Assembly (NCBI GenBank): GCA_049472395.1
Contig: JBLIRR010000004.1
Coordinates: 205,731-269,730, forward strand
DNA from: JBLIRR01 sp049472395
Lineage (GTDB): Bacteria > SZUA-182 > DTGQ01 > JBLIRR01
Direction: 5' to 3'
DNA length: 64,000 bases
In this document: positions 26,986 through 35,669 of the stretch, in pieces
Position numbering within the stretch: the first letter of the stretch is position 1
Layout: the number at the start of each line of letters is the position of its first letter
Notes under the pieces: generated by a model
Database searches by the model: none
Told to the model about the DNA's origin: nothing
What the model saw: the letters and a program-made list of their open reading frames with translations, nothing else
Program-made: the position numbers and the translations under genes

Positions 26986-27109
26986 ATATATTGGATCAAG
27001 GCATGCTTTCCCAATGCTTCTTGGATCAACTTGCTTGAGACAGATAAGGTAAGGCGCTTCAGCGCACGACCAGAGTATTTAAGGGACGAGGTCCAAATGG
27101 AAAGTTTAG

Positions 27110-27466
27110 GACCGTCCTGAAGAAATTGAAGGAGGCGCACTAGAAGGCTTGGTAGCTCAACATTTAAGGGCATGGAGTGCTTATCAGGGTAATCGCAATA
27201 AGCTATACTATTGGCGTACGTATCATAAGGTAGAAGTCGATTTTATTGTTTACGATACTGATGGTTTTTGGGCTATTGAAGTAAAAAATACAAAGAAGGT
27301 GCGACCGCAAGATTTACATAGTCTCACTACATTTCAAAAGGACTATCCCGAATGTCAGACCATTCTTCTATATCGAGGAAAAGAGAGATTCATCAGAAAT
27401 AAAATTGTTTGTCTTCCTTGTGATGAATTTTTACAAGATTTGCATCCAAGGAGGCTTATAGCCTAA
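27110..27466 (+). pseudogene. Remnant of DUF4143-type ATPase (C-terminal part)
   Basis: Starting after a TAG, about 118 codons encode PEEIEGGALEGLVAQHLRAW, then YWRTYHKVEVDFIVYD, AIEVKNTKKVRPQDL, and a C-terminal YPECQTILLYRGKERF stretch. This is the nuclease-like C-terminal DUF4143 part of the AAA ATPase/DUF4143 proteins. The ATPase half is missing and the upstream 27000-27110 has only scrambled pieces in other frames. It appears to be a dead fragment, and its GTG/TTG starts are weak. Confidence 0.7.
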
Positions 27467-27472
27467 ATTACG

Positions 27473-27625
27473 TTTCCATTTTTTTGGCACACTACATAAG
27501 ACTATCCGCTTTATTATTATTTCATCAATACTTGCCGGTATTCGTTTATAGGTGACTACACCAAAGTCGGATATCACCGGCCACCTTTTCCCCCGAACAA
27601 TTGTTAAAAGCCCTTGCCTAAATTT
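27473..27625 (-). pseudogene. Fragment of diguanylate cyclase (GGDEF C-terminal part)
   Basis: On the minus strand this region encodes KFRQGLLTIVRGKRWPV then FGVVTYKRIPASIDEII, NKADSLM, a stop codon and CAKK, with a frameshift in between. The intact gene at 35670-36548 has KLRERLLKIAKQNKWPV, FGVVTYKRTPESVDEIINKA and DSLMYCAKK at the corresponding place, and the DNA is clearly similar. It is a decayed copy lacking the GGDEF motif. Confidence 0.8.
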
Positions 27626-27668
27626 TGATAAAAATTTTGAAGTTAACGTGGCACTATAGTTTATTTTC

Positions 27669-27697
27669 TTGACACGAATTCAAAAATGCAGTATCAT
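27669..27697 (+). promoter_or_regulatory. Promoter of methyltransferase gene with TGACACGAA box
   Basis: TTGACA (27669-27674) and TATCAT (27692-27697) are 17 bp apart. The -35 box is part of TTGACACGAATT, the same sequence that overlaps the promoter of the TonB receptor gene at 33115, suggesting shared regulation. Confidence 0.55.
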
Positions 27698-27772
27698 TTG
27701 TAATACGGAATATAAAAAAGTAACACAGAACACAAGCAAGGAGATCCACTCACATTTTGAAGGGAATTTATT

Positions 27773-28510
27773 ATGGACAGGGTAAAAAGATCCATTAAGA
27801 AATACTGGGACTTTAGAAGTAAGAGTTTTTTAGGTGATAAATCCATTACTATTGCTCATAAATGGAAATCAATTTTAAAGACATTAACTGATGATTCTCC
27901 CGGTAGATATGCTCTTGATATCGGAACAGGAAGAGGAGACTTTGCCATTTATCTTGCCCGGTTAGGTTTTATTGTCACAGGACTTGACCTTTCCGAGAAT
28001 ATGATTTCCCATGCCAGGGAAAATGCGCGGATGCATAAGCTCCCTATCCATTTTCAAACTGGAGATGCCGAAAAACTTGAGTTTGAGGATAATACCTTTG
28101 ATGTGATAGTATCCCGAAATCTATTGTGGACTCTTCCATGCCCCGATAAAGCTCTCAATGAATGGCGCAGAGTCATGAAACCGGGTGGAACTCTTATAGT
28201 ATCCGACGGATTTTGGAAGAACTATACCTGGCGGCGTATTCATCATTTTATGTTAAATGTGCTCAACGCCATAGTCACTCATGGTAATATACATCCCTTT
28301 TACTTTTTTTACAGCTATTTCAATATTCAGAAATCACTTCCCTTTTATGAGGGCCTCCTCATGGAAAAGGCCAGTATGCTATTACAAAATGCTCGATTCA
28401 AGCAGATAAAATCGTATGATACAGCCTGCTTTGACACAAATCCTTATGGGGAAAGCCGCTGGTTACAACGCCTCTCCCCCTCATTTTTTATTGCATACGC
28501 AAAGAAATAA
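27773..28510 (+). CDS. Class I SAM-dependent methyltransferase
   Basis: The 245-residue protein has a Rossmann methyltransferase fold: the SAM-binding motif ALDIGTGRGDFAIYLARLG, motif GLDLSENMISHARENA, FQTGDAEKLEFEDNTFDVIV and the later RVMKPGGTLIVSDGFWK. It is of the UbiE/Methyltransf_11 type; the acceptor cannot be told. The C-terminal half is unusually aromatic (HPFYFFYSYFNIQKSLPFYE). It is preceded by a promoter that shares TTGACACGAA with the TonB/ECF divergent region, so it may act in metal or cofactor acquisition; that is inference. It converges with the DUF1573 gene with an 7-bp gap. Confidence 0.8.
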   Translation: MDRVKRSIKKYWDFRSKSFLGDKSITIAHKWKSILKTLTDDSPGRYALDIGTGRGDFAIYLARLGFIVTGLDLSENMISHARENARMHKLPIHFQTGDAEKLEFEDNTFDVIVSRNLLWTLPCPDKALNEWRRVMKPGGTLIVSDGFWKNYTWRRIHHFMLNVLNAIVTHGNIHPFYFFYSYFNIQKSLPFYEGLLMEKASMLLQNARFKQIKSYDTACFDTNPYGESRWLQRLSPSFFIAYAKK

Positions 28511-28517
28511 GGAATTG

Positions 28518-29270
28518 TCATTTAACCGTTGAAGTGCTTATAGGAGTTACAATTATCGGAAAAATTATGTGGGGTGTAGTCTGGCTATTTGTCTCAATTC
28601 TTACCCGGCCTGTCACCTGGGGACTGTTGGTTGATACTTCTGACGTTATGGTAATGGATAATGAGTCATTTTGTTTCAGGCTTATTGGTAATTTAATCTT
28701 TTCTGAAGATATTTTCGCAGTAAAAGAAGAGGGCATCGTATCTATGGATTTTATTAAAATCGATTTTTCTCCGGTATTCTTCAGGATAACTTCTTTAGTG
28801 GCTGTTTGGCCTTTTTTTATCTGATTAAAATAAACACGGGGCGGTGATACTTCAAAATCAACCTTGACATAGGCCTCAATGACCAGTTGCACCACGGGCT
28901 CAGCAGGATCGTTTGAACGGACATAAATAGTCTTCTTTTGACTCCCTTGCGACAGTCCTGAATTAAACCTAATTTTGATTTCACCACTCTCACCTTGCTT
29001 AATGGATTTTTCTGAAAGCACCGCTGCCGTGCAGCCGCATGATGTTTGGACTTTATCAATAGTAAGAACTTGATCCCCTGTATTTTGAAAGGTAAAAATG
29101 TGATCGACTTCTTGATTCTGATGTATCTCGCCAAAATTAAATGAAGTATCGGAAAAGGTAATGTGTGGCGCAGCAAAAGAGTTTATTGGATAGATTAAAA
29201 ATACACTTAATAGAAATGCAATGTATAACCTACCTGTTCTAATTTTTAAAGTCCTTAAGGTTATCATCAT
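28518..29270 (-). CDS. Exported DUF1573 protein
   Basis: The 250-residue protein has a signal peptide (hydrophobic 15-31, then FAA) and two beta-sandwich repeats. The DUF1573 signature is clear: FNFGEIHQNQEVDHIFTFQN followed by VQTSCGCTAA with a CGC motif, then QGESGEIKIRFNS. A second repeat starts at RVYFNQIKKGQTATKEVIL. Such proteins are frequent in Bacteroidetes and Desulfobacterota envelopes, with no known molecular role; the fold is that of ASH/MSP-type adhesion or assembly domains. The gene ends in TGA seven bp from the methyltransferase gene end. Confidence 0.8.
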   Translation of the reverse strand: MMITLRTLKIRTGRLYIAFLLSVFLIYPINSFAAPHITFSDTSFNFGEIHQNQEVDHIFTFQNTGDQVLTIDKVQTSCGCTAAVLSEKSIKQGESGEIKIRFNSGLSQGSQKKTIYVRSNDPAEPVVQLVIEAYVKVDFEVSPPRVYFNQIKKGQTATKEVILKNTGEKSILIKSIDTMPSSFTAKISSEKIKLPISLKQNDSLSITITSEVSTNSPQVTGRVRIETNSQTTPHIIFPIIVTPISTSTVK

Positions 29271-29682
29271 CTAATCAATAAAAATAAAGATAGAAAAAAC
29301 TATGGAAATAGGGAGTTACCCTCTCTAAGGTCCTAACAAAATGTTGATCCCAAAATCCTATCTCGCATCTTTTTTTATTGCTTTTTTACTCTAATTAATA
29401 AATAAATCATCAATTGTGTATAAAGTATATACTTTAATAGCATAATGAGGTAGATCTTAAATGTCAACCTTCTCTTTATTTTCATTTTCGCTTCATCGAG
29501 AACTGATACCATAACCAGCCCGTATCCATTAATTTGTACTATTTAATGTATGCGGAAACGGGTTATGGAAACGTGCATCCAAAAATACAATACTATTAAA
29601 ATGTGTTCGCAGTGTGCGTTGCAGCAAAAGAATCATGCTGTATAAGCTTCAATTGACAGCGAAGTATAATAGTTGAAGAGCC
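29271..29682. other. Intergenic region without recognised gene
   Basis: These 412 bp are AT-rich and carry no frame with recognisable homology on either strand. I saw no clear promoter or terminator. It separates the DUF1573 gene from the end of the ECF transporter operon, both on the minus strand. Confidence 0.4.
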
Positions 29683-31119
29683 TTACAATTTAATCCCTCG
29701 ATCACACACTGATCGAATAAGTTCAATATCATGGGACGCAATAACAATAATCATACCCTGCTGTTTGTATCTCAGCAATAATCGGATCAGACAATTGATG
29801 TTCATCCCATCCATTCCGCTTGTGGGCTCATCGAGTAAGAGAATAAGAGGTTCGCAAATCAGTGCCGCGGCAATTGCTAAACGCTGTTTTTCACCAATGC
29901 TCAGAGCATGAGGATGTCTATGCCTTAAATGCTTTAGATTAAGATGATGCAAAAGAAAGTCAGCAGAGTTTGAATTATTGGCGAAGGTCAGTTCCGAATA
30001 CACATCGGGCATGAAAAGCTGATGATCAGTATTTTGAAGCACAAGGCGTATCATGCAACTTCGTTTCCGGGGAGAAATACGGTGCGGTTTTCTCCCCTGC
30101 ACCAGAATCATACCGCTATCCGGGGCTAATGTTCCTGCCAACAAGCGCAACAGAGTGGTTTTCCCTGTTCCATTATCCCCAACCAGGGCGATGGCTTCTC
30201 CTGCCATAGCGGAAAATTCGGGGAGCGCGAGTAAAAAATCACACCTTCGATGAAACTTAAAGCGAAGATGACGCAAAGAAAGAAGAGGTTTTGAGAGGCC
30301 AGTACATGTGGGGTGTTTCCAAAAATTAGGACTGATAGAAGAGGTGAGAACCTGTTCCCTCAAGCCCCATTTCTTACACACACACTGGTTCTTTAAGAGT
30401 AAGGGATCACCTTTATAGCGAATCTGGCCATCTTGAAGAATAATCAGACGGTCAGCAATAGGGGCGAAGAGATGAAGATGATGTTCGATGAGAATAATAG
30501 CATGATTTCGGCGCCTTAGAAGCCTGAGGAGAAGATCGCAGAACTTTTTAGATGATGCCTCATCCAGATTGGAGGTTGGCTCATCAAAAAGCAGTATAAT
30601 AGGCTCTAAGGTTAAATTTGCCGCAATAGCCACGCGCTGTTTCTCCCCCTCTGAGAGAGCATTGAGAGATCGAGGCAGTAAGGATTTTGTATCCGTGAAA
30701 ATTGCGGCCTGATGAATTCTCGGCAGGATTTGTTCAGAAGGTATCCCATGATTCTCAGGTCCAAAGGCCAGCTCATCCTCAACTTTTAAGGTAAAGAATT
30801 GCTCTTCAGGCTCTTGAAAAATGATTGCCAAATATCTGGCGATTTCCCAACTGGGCATCTTTTGAATGTCTTTTCCTAACAAGGAGACAATACCATGCAG
30901 TGTGCCATGTATAGTTCTCGGGATAAGCCCTGCCAGGCAATGGATTAAGGAGGATTTGCCACTGCCGCTTGGCCCTGCAATGAGAATCAGTTCTCCGGCA
31001 TGAACTTCAAGGGTGATTTTATCAAGGATCGGTGTGCCAGAATCCTGATAAAAAAGAGAAAGATCCTGGGTTCGAAGGAGGGGGGCATACTCCTTCCTCA
31101 CATTCATACGATCCCCCAT
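29683..31119 (-). CDS. ECF transporter double ATPase (EcfA-EcfA' fusion)
   Basis: The 478-residue protein contains two ABC ATPase domains. Domain one (about 14-240) has Walker A GPSGSGKSS, signature LSEGEKQRVAIA and Walker B ILLFDEPTSNLDEA. Domain two (about 275-478) has GDNGTGKTT, LSIGEKQRLAIA and LILLLDEPTSGMDG. Both share the energy-coupling-factor style (for example IIFQEPEEQFFTLKVEDELAFG and VLQNTDHQLFMPDVYSELTF). Such fused ATPases power ECF importers, as in YkoD. It overlaps the T-component gene by 16 bp and is the last gene of the operon S component, TrmO-like, EcfT, EcfA. The substrate is unknown. Confidence 0.92.
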   Translation of the reverse strand: MGDRMNVRKEYAPLLRTQDLSLFYQDSGTPILDKITLEVHAGELILIAGPSGSGKSSLIHCLAGLIPRTIHGTLHGIVSLLGKDIQKMPSWEIARYLAIIFQEPEEQFFTLKVEDELAFGPENHGIPSEQILPRIHQAAIFTDTKSLLPRSLNALSEGEKQRVAIAANLTLEPIILLFDEPTSNLDEASSKKFCDLLLRLLRRRNHAIILIEHHLHLFAPIADRLIILQDGQIRYKGDPLLLKNQCVCKKWGLREQVLTSSISPNFWKHPTCTGLSKPLLSLRHLRFKFHRRCDFLLALPEFSAMAGEAIALVGDNGTGKTTLLRLLAGTLAPDSGMILVQGRKPHRISPRKRSCMIRLVLQNTDHQLFMPDVYSELTFANNSNSADFLLHHLNLKHLRHRHPHALSIGEKQRLAIAAALICEPLILLLDEPTSGMDGMNINCLIRLLLRYKQQGMIIVIASHDIELIRSVCDRGIKL

Positions 31120-31871
31120 AGCATGGGGGCATAATAGTCAAACCAAAGAAAAAATATACAGATGAGCATGAGCGAGATAATAAAAAAATAATCAACACCT
31201 TGAAAATCAAATTTTTGCAGAGAAGTCCGTTTGATGGGTGCGCCAAATCCCCGAGTTGTTGCTGCCAGGGCAAGTGTATCTGATTTTTTCAGAGAGCGTA
31301 TCACGAGGGGGAATAAATAGGCGCGGCTTGCCTGAGTGGGATGAAGAATGAAGTGACGAAGGCCTACCCCCTTGCATCGGGCATTATCACAAATGAATTC
31401 TATTTCCCGAAGCATATGAGGAAAAAAGCGGATAGCGATGCTGAGCACAAAAATGAGAGAGAAGGGAAGATGCATTCTTTCGAGACAGGAGATAAAATGG
31501 GATACTGAAATAGTATGCATAAAAAGCAAGCCTGATGCAATGAAAATAAGGATGCGCATGATGGCCCGGACTGTCGTGAGCGCTCCTGGATGCGGTGGAT
31601 TTTGGGTTATTCCCCACCAGTATAAAAGAATGCACGCAATAAAGAATGGGAGAAGACATACTCGTATACCCTTTACGATAAAGGATGTGTGCTTAAGGCC
31701 GATCAAGAAAACAAAGGGGATGAATAGATAAAAGCATAGTATAGGGAATGAATCCAGAAAAAGGGCTGAGAGGGAAAAAAGGATTAATCCCAAGAGCTGT
31801 GACCTGGGGTCCAGTTGACAATTTTTCTCATCCCCAATCTGCCGAGTAAAGTGCGTGTCGGATAGATTCAT
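31104..31871 (-). CDS. ECF transporter T component (EcfT/CbiQ-like)
   Basis: The 255-residue membrane protein has about six hydrophobic segments. The T-component pattern is present: DPRSQLLGLILFSLSALF at the start, the coupling helix with IRFFPHMLREIEFICDNARC, and the conserved LFPLVIRSLKKSDTLALAATTRGFGAP motif, in which ARG-type Ala-Arg-Gly motifs interact with the ATPases. It couples the ATPase pair to the S component in the inner membrane. It starts 23 bp after the TrmO-like gene and overlaps ecfA, so all are cotranscribed. In the YkoCDE-type HMP/thiamine transporters the same size classes occur, but here the substrate-binding subunit is different. Confidence 0.85.
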   Translation of the reverse strand: MNLSDTHFTRQIGDEKNCQLDPRSQLLGLILFSLSALFLDSFPILCFYLFIPFVFLIGLKHTSFIVKGIRVCLLPFFIACILLYWWGITQNPPHPGALTTVRAIMRILIFIASGLLFMHTISVSHFISCLERMHLPFSLIFVLSIAIRFFPHMLREIEFICDNARCKGVGLRHFILHPTQASRAYLFPLVIRSLKKSDTLALAATTRGFGAPIKRTSLQKFDFQGVDYFFIISLMLICIFFLWFDYYAPMLWGIV

Positions 31872-31893
31872 TTCTCTTAGATCCGGCTAAATT

Positions 31894-32403
31894 TTAATGA
31901 TCGTGGCTGTGAGCACCTCCATGTGTATGGGCATGTCCATGTCCGTTTCCGTGATGATGCTCTTTTATATGCTTCTCTAACCATTCAGGGACAGTAGATT
32001 CGGGATAGCTGTCAAAATGTGAGATATAGGGTTTAATATCCAGCACGGGGCTGCCATCTATGGCATCCAGACCCTTCACGGCCATAGTGCCCTCGTCAGT
32101 TGAAAAATCCAGCAGTTCAACAACAGATAGGCCAATTGGGTTAGGCCGCACCGGCATCCTTGTGGCAAATACCTTCACATCTTTCGGCTTCGCGGCATTC
32201 TTCGGCGCTTTCCAATCCTTGTACTGGTTAATCCAGAACAGAATAATAACGTGGGAATATCCCTTTAATCCCCCTAATCCTCTTCTATACTGAGATTTAA
32301 GTCTAATAATGCATTTATCTGCAGTCCATCCGCGAGAAAGATGACACACGTCTTTAAAATTTTTAATATCAGAACATACCGTGCCTATTTCTTTTAATTC
32401 CAT
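31894..32403 (-). CDS. TrmO/TsaA-like protein with His-rich C-terminal tail
   Basis: From ATG 32403 (GGAGG directly upstream; an earlier ATG overlaps the ribosome binding site), the 169-residue protein carries the TsaA/TrmO fold: ELKEIGTVCSD, LKGYSHVIILFWINQY, VRPNPIGLSVVELLD and GLDAIDGSPVLDIKPYI. TrmO methylates t6A37 in tRNA-Thr using SAM. The end is a histidine-rich stretch, EHHHGNGHGHAHTHGGAHSH, which resembles nickel or cobalt storage/chaperone tails. It lies within an ECF transporter operon, between the S and T components. Family members near metal transport genes suggest a metal-linked role here, but this is an inference. Confidence 0.8.
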   Translation of the reverse strand: MELKEIGTVCSDIKNFKDVCHLSRGWTADKCIIRLKSQYRRGLGGLKGYSHVIILFWINQYKDWKAPKNAAKPKDVKVFATRMPVRPNPIGLSVVELLDFSTDEGTMAVKGLDAIDGSPVLDIKPYISHFDSYPESTVPEWLEKHIKEHHHGNGHGHAHTHGGAHSHDH

Positions 32404-32418
32404 AAAAATTTCCTCCAT

Positions 32419-32973
32419 TTATGTTAAAAGTCCAATAGAACGAAGCTCTTTACCGATTTTTGCACCCAATAATCCCGCCAGTGAACCGAGCATTAATGAT
32501 CCGCTCAATAAGCCGGAAACTAACAAAGGGTGGCGAAGAATCATTTTTTTCGCCGGAAGGCCAAGAACCATAAAAAATATCAAGGTACTGATTGGTTTGC
32601 TGAGATTTAGAATTCCCCCTAAAAGAGCTCCCTGGCCCAGGTTCAATTGAAAATTATTTCCCTTAATGCACCAAAAGGCTAGATCAGTTACTACACCACC
32701 AATGAGAGGAGAAAAAAATGCAAAGGGAAAGCCCCCAGGCTTTAAAAAGGAGGTGAGGGCATAAATGAGCTCAATAAAGGTCACGACCCCGACTTTTTTT
32801 ATCCGGCAAAGGGCAATAAGCGTGAGCAACACCCTGGGTGGTCCAGCCAACAAAGAACCGATAAAAGGCATGCCGGTAAGGGCGCGCGTAGGCATGCCGA
32901 TTAAAAAACCAAGTCCTAAGCCTACTGCGCTGACAATGCCGATAAGGGTTAAGTCTTTATTTGTAAAATACAC
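32419..32973 (-). CDS. Small membrane protein, likely ECF S component
   Basis: The 184-residue protein has about five to six hydrophobic helices with glycine/proline-rich turns (GLGLGFLIGMPTRALTGMPFI, then LTSFLKPGGFPFAFFSPLIGG, and GGILNLSKPISTLIFFMVLG). Length and position as first gene of an ECF operon match a substrate-binding S component. No cobalamin, thiamine or biotin signature could be recognised; YkoE-like proteins have a similar size. It starts 150 bp from the divergent TonB receptor gene whose product could supply its substrate across the outer membrane. Confidence 0.65.
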   Translation of the reverse strand: MYFTNKDLTLIGIVSAVGLGLGFLIGMPTRALTGMPFIGSLLAGPPRVLLTLIALCRIKKVGVVTFIELIYALTSFLKPGGFPFAFFSPLIGGVVTDLAFWCIKGNNFQLNLGQGALLGGILNLSKPISTLIFFMVLGLPAKKMILRHPLLVSGLLSGSLMLGSLAGLLGAKIGKELRSIGLLT

Positions 32974-33047
32974 TATTTATCTCTTATAACAATAATAATA
33001 CTTGCTTTTCAGATTCTTTATCGGAGCATCGGTGTTATATATTCAAA

Positions 33048-33153
33048 TTTCGTGTTAAAAAAGAATATCATGTTTTTTAAACTCGTGTCAAACATGCCGA
33101 TCTTTTTTGTATTGTTGACACGAATTTTTTATTTTGATATGTTATATGACACG
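33048..33153. promoter_or_regulatory. Cluster of four TGACACGA-type boxes in divergent promoter
   Basis: CGTGTTA (33051-33057), CGTGTCA (33084-33090), TGACACG (33116-33122) and TGACACG (33147-33153) lie 31-33 bp apart, about three helical turns. The first two face opposite the last two. The third overlaps the -35 box of the TonB gene promoter. They are probably sites for one regulator, perhaps metal-responsive; which one is not known. Confidence 0.55.
33115..33143 (+). promoter_or_regulatory. Promoter of TonB receptor gene
   Basis: TTGACA (33115-33120) and TATGTT (33138-33143) are spaced by 17 bp. The -35 box overlaps one TGACACG box and the next box begins just after the -10, so binding would block transcription. 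Confidence 0.55.
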
Positions 33154-33225
33154 AAAAAAAATTAGATAACATTATTTTATGTGAGATATATGAGGTTAAA
33201 AGTAAGAGAGGGAGGGGTAGGAAAA

Positions 33226-35511
33226 ATGAAAAAAAGAATTTTTATAATCTTCACAATCATAGCAGTAGAATTATTACTCTTTGGTGGGCGCATTGGCGCC
33301 CACGAAAAAGCGCATGAACAGAAATCTAACCAGGGGGCAGATCTGGGAGAAATAGTAATTACCGCTACTAAAACCGAAAAGATAATCCGAGATGTCCCTG
33401 CGCATTCCTCTCTTGTGAATAGGGATGAAATTCAGGAACATAATATTAAAACCCTTGATGAAGCCATATATTATCTGGAGGGAGTCTACAACAAACGAGC
33501 CAGGGGATTTATGGATACTTCACAAAGGGTAAGCCTTCGAGGTTTCGCAGGCGCTAAGGGGACATTGGTGTTATTGGATAATCGTCCCCTAAATATGGGA
33601 TTTGGCGGAAAAGTACTCTGGGACGCGATACCAATAGATTCGGTAGAACGCATTGAGATTGTCCGCGGACCATTTTCATCCCTTCACGGGGGAGCTGCTA
33701 TGGGTGGGGTAATTAATATTATTACCAAAAAGCCTAAAAAGCAAGAGATCTTTGGTGAATATACCTATGGCACTGACAACACACACATATTTAAGGTACA
33801 TTACGGGGATCAATGGGCTGATCGCTTCTCCTTTTTTACTGCCTATGAAAAACGCAAGACTGATGGATATAGGACGTGTCCGATAACAAAAAGCTCCACG
33901 ACGACACAGCCCAGTGGAAATACTCCTACGGTAACCGGTGCAAAAGCAAGCGAGGATGAGTATGGAAATCCGATTTATATTATCGGAGATAACGGAGAAA
34001 ATGGGTGGGAACAGGATAACCTGAACCTTAAGTTTACCTATAGTCCTACCCTGTCTTCTGAATTGAATCTCTATTATGCGTATAATGAGAGTGAATATTT
34101 TTATAGAGACTGGCGAAGCTATCTTCTCGATCCTGCCGGTAATGTAGTGACATCGGGTAATGTGGAGATTGATCCGAATACAGAGTATATAACCTCTATC
34201 AGGGAATATAATTTTCTTACCGGCCCGGGAGGGGGGAAAACCAATATGGTGAGCGCTGGATATAAACAGCAGATTGGACGCGATTTTTATATAAACCTGC
34301 AGGGAGGGATAACAGACCAGTTTGAAAACTGGGCTATTAAGCCATTAAGTAGCGCTACGAATAATGGAGGTGTGGGGGAGATTTCACGCACGCCTAATAG
34401 CACTAGCAACGCTGAGCTTCAGATTGACTGGACAGGATTTAATAGACATATTCTGACGATAGGGGTTTCAGGGAGTTGGCAAAAATCAGAAAAGACAGTT
34501 CATAGATTAACCAACTGGCGCGATGAGGATAGCAGGGCAGAAAAAATGGGTTTAACCGAAGGGAAAGTGAACTATCAGTCACTATTCTTACAGGAAGAGT
34601 ATAGACCGATGGATCAACTTACCCTGTTTGCCGGTGGCCGTTGGGATAGTTGGAAAACGAGGGATGGCCGAAGCGCAAAAAGAACTGATCCGAATCAGCC
34701 TCTCACTATTAACTCCTTTGAAGATCGCAGTGATCATTATGTAAGTCCAAAATTATCCTTACTTTACAAACCAGTAGACCATACTGGTATACGAGCTTCA
34801 TGGGGTAAGGCCTTTCGGGGACCTGGTGTGAATGAATTATATAATGTATGGACAACCGGTTCCGGCGCTTCACAAAAGGAGTATAGGTACAATCCTGATC
34901 TAGAGCCGGAGACTACCTCTTCTTGGGAAATAGGATTTGATCACTATATTACCACACATAGCTTCTATCGTTGTACTTATTTTTATAATGATATTGACAA
35001 TATCATTTATCAGGAGACAACTCAAGATCCTACTGACAATCATACAATATATACGAAGCAAAACGCGGGGCAAGGAGTGAGCAAGGGTGTAGAATTTGCA
35101 TTACACTACAGGATTAATCAGGGATTGGATTATCTATTTAATTATACCTATACTGACTCGAGAATCACACAAAATAGAGCAAATCCTGACAGTGAGAATA
35201 AACGGCTCGCGAAAGTTCCGGAAAATATGTTTAATACAGGCTTTGTCTATCGTCGTGATAAAATTAGATCATCGATCTTTGGACGTTATGTGGGGAAGGT
35301 TTACGACCTTGATGATAATGCCGATACAAATGAAGGCTATTATAAGTGTTATGATCCATTCTTTCTCGTTGATCTTAACCTTTCGTATGAAATTGCGAAA
35401 TACTCTACATTGATTTTATCAGTCGATAATCTCTTTGATGAAGAATATTATCAGGAGTATCTTGCACCCGGCAGAAGCATTTACGCTAAGATCAAAGTGG
35501 GGATTTATTAA
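33226..35511 (+). CDS. TonB-dependent outer-membrane receptor
   Basis: The 761-residue protein (start at ATG 33226 after GGGAGGGG; an upstream GTG is less likely) has a signal peptide and a TonB box region (GEIVITATKTEK). The plug domain holds QRVSLRGFAGAKGTLVLLDNRPL and VERIEIVRGPFSSLHGGAAMGGVINIITKK, followed by a 22-strand barrel ending LILSVDNLFDEEYYQEYLAP...YAKIKVGIY. A His/Glu-rich stretch (HEKAHEQKSNQG) precedes the TonB box. It imports a large ligand such as a metal chelate, cobalamin or siderophore. Divergent transcription from the ECF operon, with shared operator boxes, suggests that both move the same substrate. Confidence 0.92.
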   Translation: MKKRIFIIFTIIAVELLLFGGRIGAHEKAHEQKSNQGADLGEIVITATKTEKIIRDVPAHSSLVNRDEIQEHNIKTLDEAIYYLEGVYNKRARGFMDTSQRVSLRGFAGAKGTLVLLDNRPLNMGFGGKVLWDAIPIDSVERIEIVRGPFSSLHGGAAMGGVINIITKKPKKQEIFGEYTYGTDNTHIFKVHYGDQWADRFSFFTAYEKRKTDGYRTCPITKSSTTTQPSGNTPTVTGAKASEDEYGNPIYIIGDNGENGWEQDNLNLKFTYSPTLSSELNLYYAYNESEYFYRDWRSYLLDPAGNVVTSGNVEIDPNTEYITSIREYNFLTGPGGGKTNMVSAGYKQQIGRDFYINLQGGITDQFENWAIKPLSSATNNGGVGEISRTPNSTSNAELQIDWTGFNRHILTIGVSGSWQKSEKTVHRLTNWRDEDSRAEKMGLTEGKVNYQSLFLQEEYRPMDQLTLFAGGRWDSWKTRDGRSAKRTDPNQPLTINSFEDRSDHYVSPKLSLLYKPVDHTGIRASWGKAFRGPGVNELYNVWTTGSGASQKEYRYNPDLEPETTSSWEIGFDHYITTHSFYRCTYFYNDIDNIIYQETTQDPTDNHTIYTKQNAGQGVSKGVEFALHYRINQGLDYLFNYTYTDSRITQNRANPDSENKRLAKVPENMFNTGFVYRRDKIRSSIFGRYVGKVYDLDDNADTNEGYYKCYDPFFLVDLNLSYEIAKYSTLILSVDNLFDEEYYQEYLAPGRSIYAKIKVGIY

Positions 35512-35669
35512 AATAATTTCTTTTCTCTTAAGACTCCAGATATCTTGCAAGCTGTATTTTCCTTATATCTCTTGACCTTTAGACGAACGCCCGCGATGTT
35601 CCCCAGTAATTAATTTCAGAACTTCTGACATGATACAGGGTATATGCTTATGAACAAGGTGACAGCGTA

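Noticed and set aside
26982..27173. 63-residue minus-strand ORF near leu promoter
   Set aside because: It overlaps the leu promoter and the DUF4143 remnant and has no homology.
28518..28520. Possible Sec codon at the TGA end of the DUF1573 gene
   Set aside because: No homology continues after it and the next gene ends only seven bp away.
31060..31085. GGTTCGAAGG, tRNA T-arm-like sequence
   Set aside because: It lies inside the ECF ATPase gene and no acceptor stem or other arms are present.
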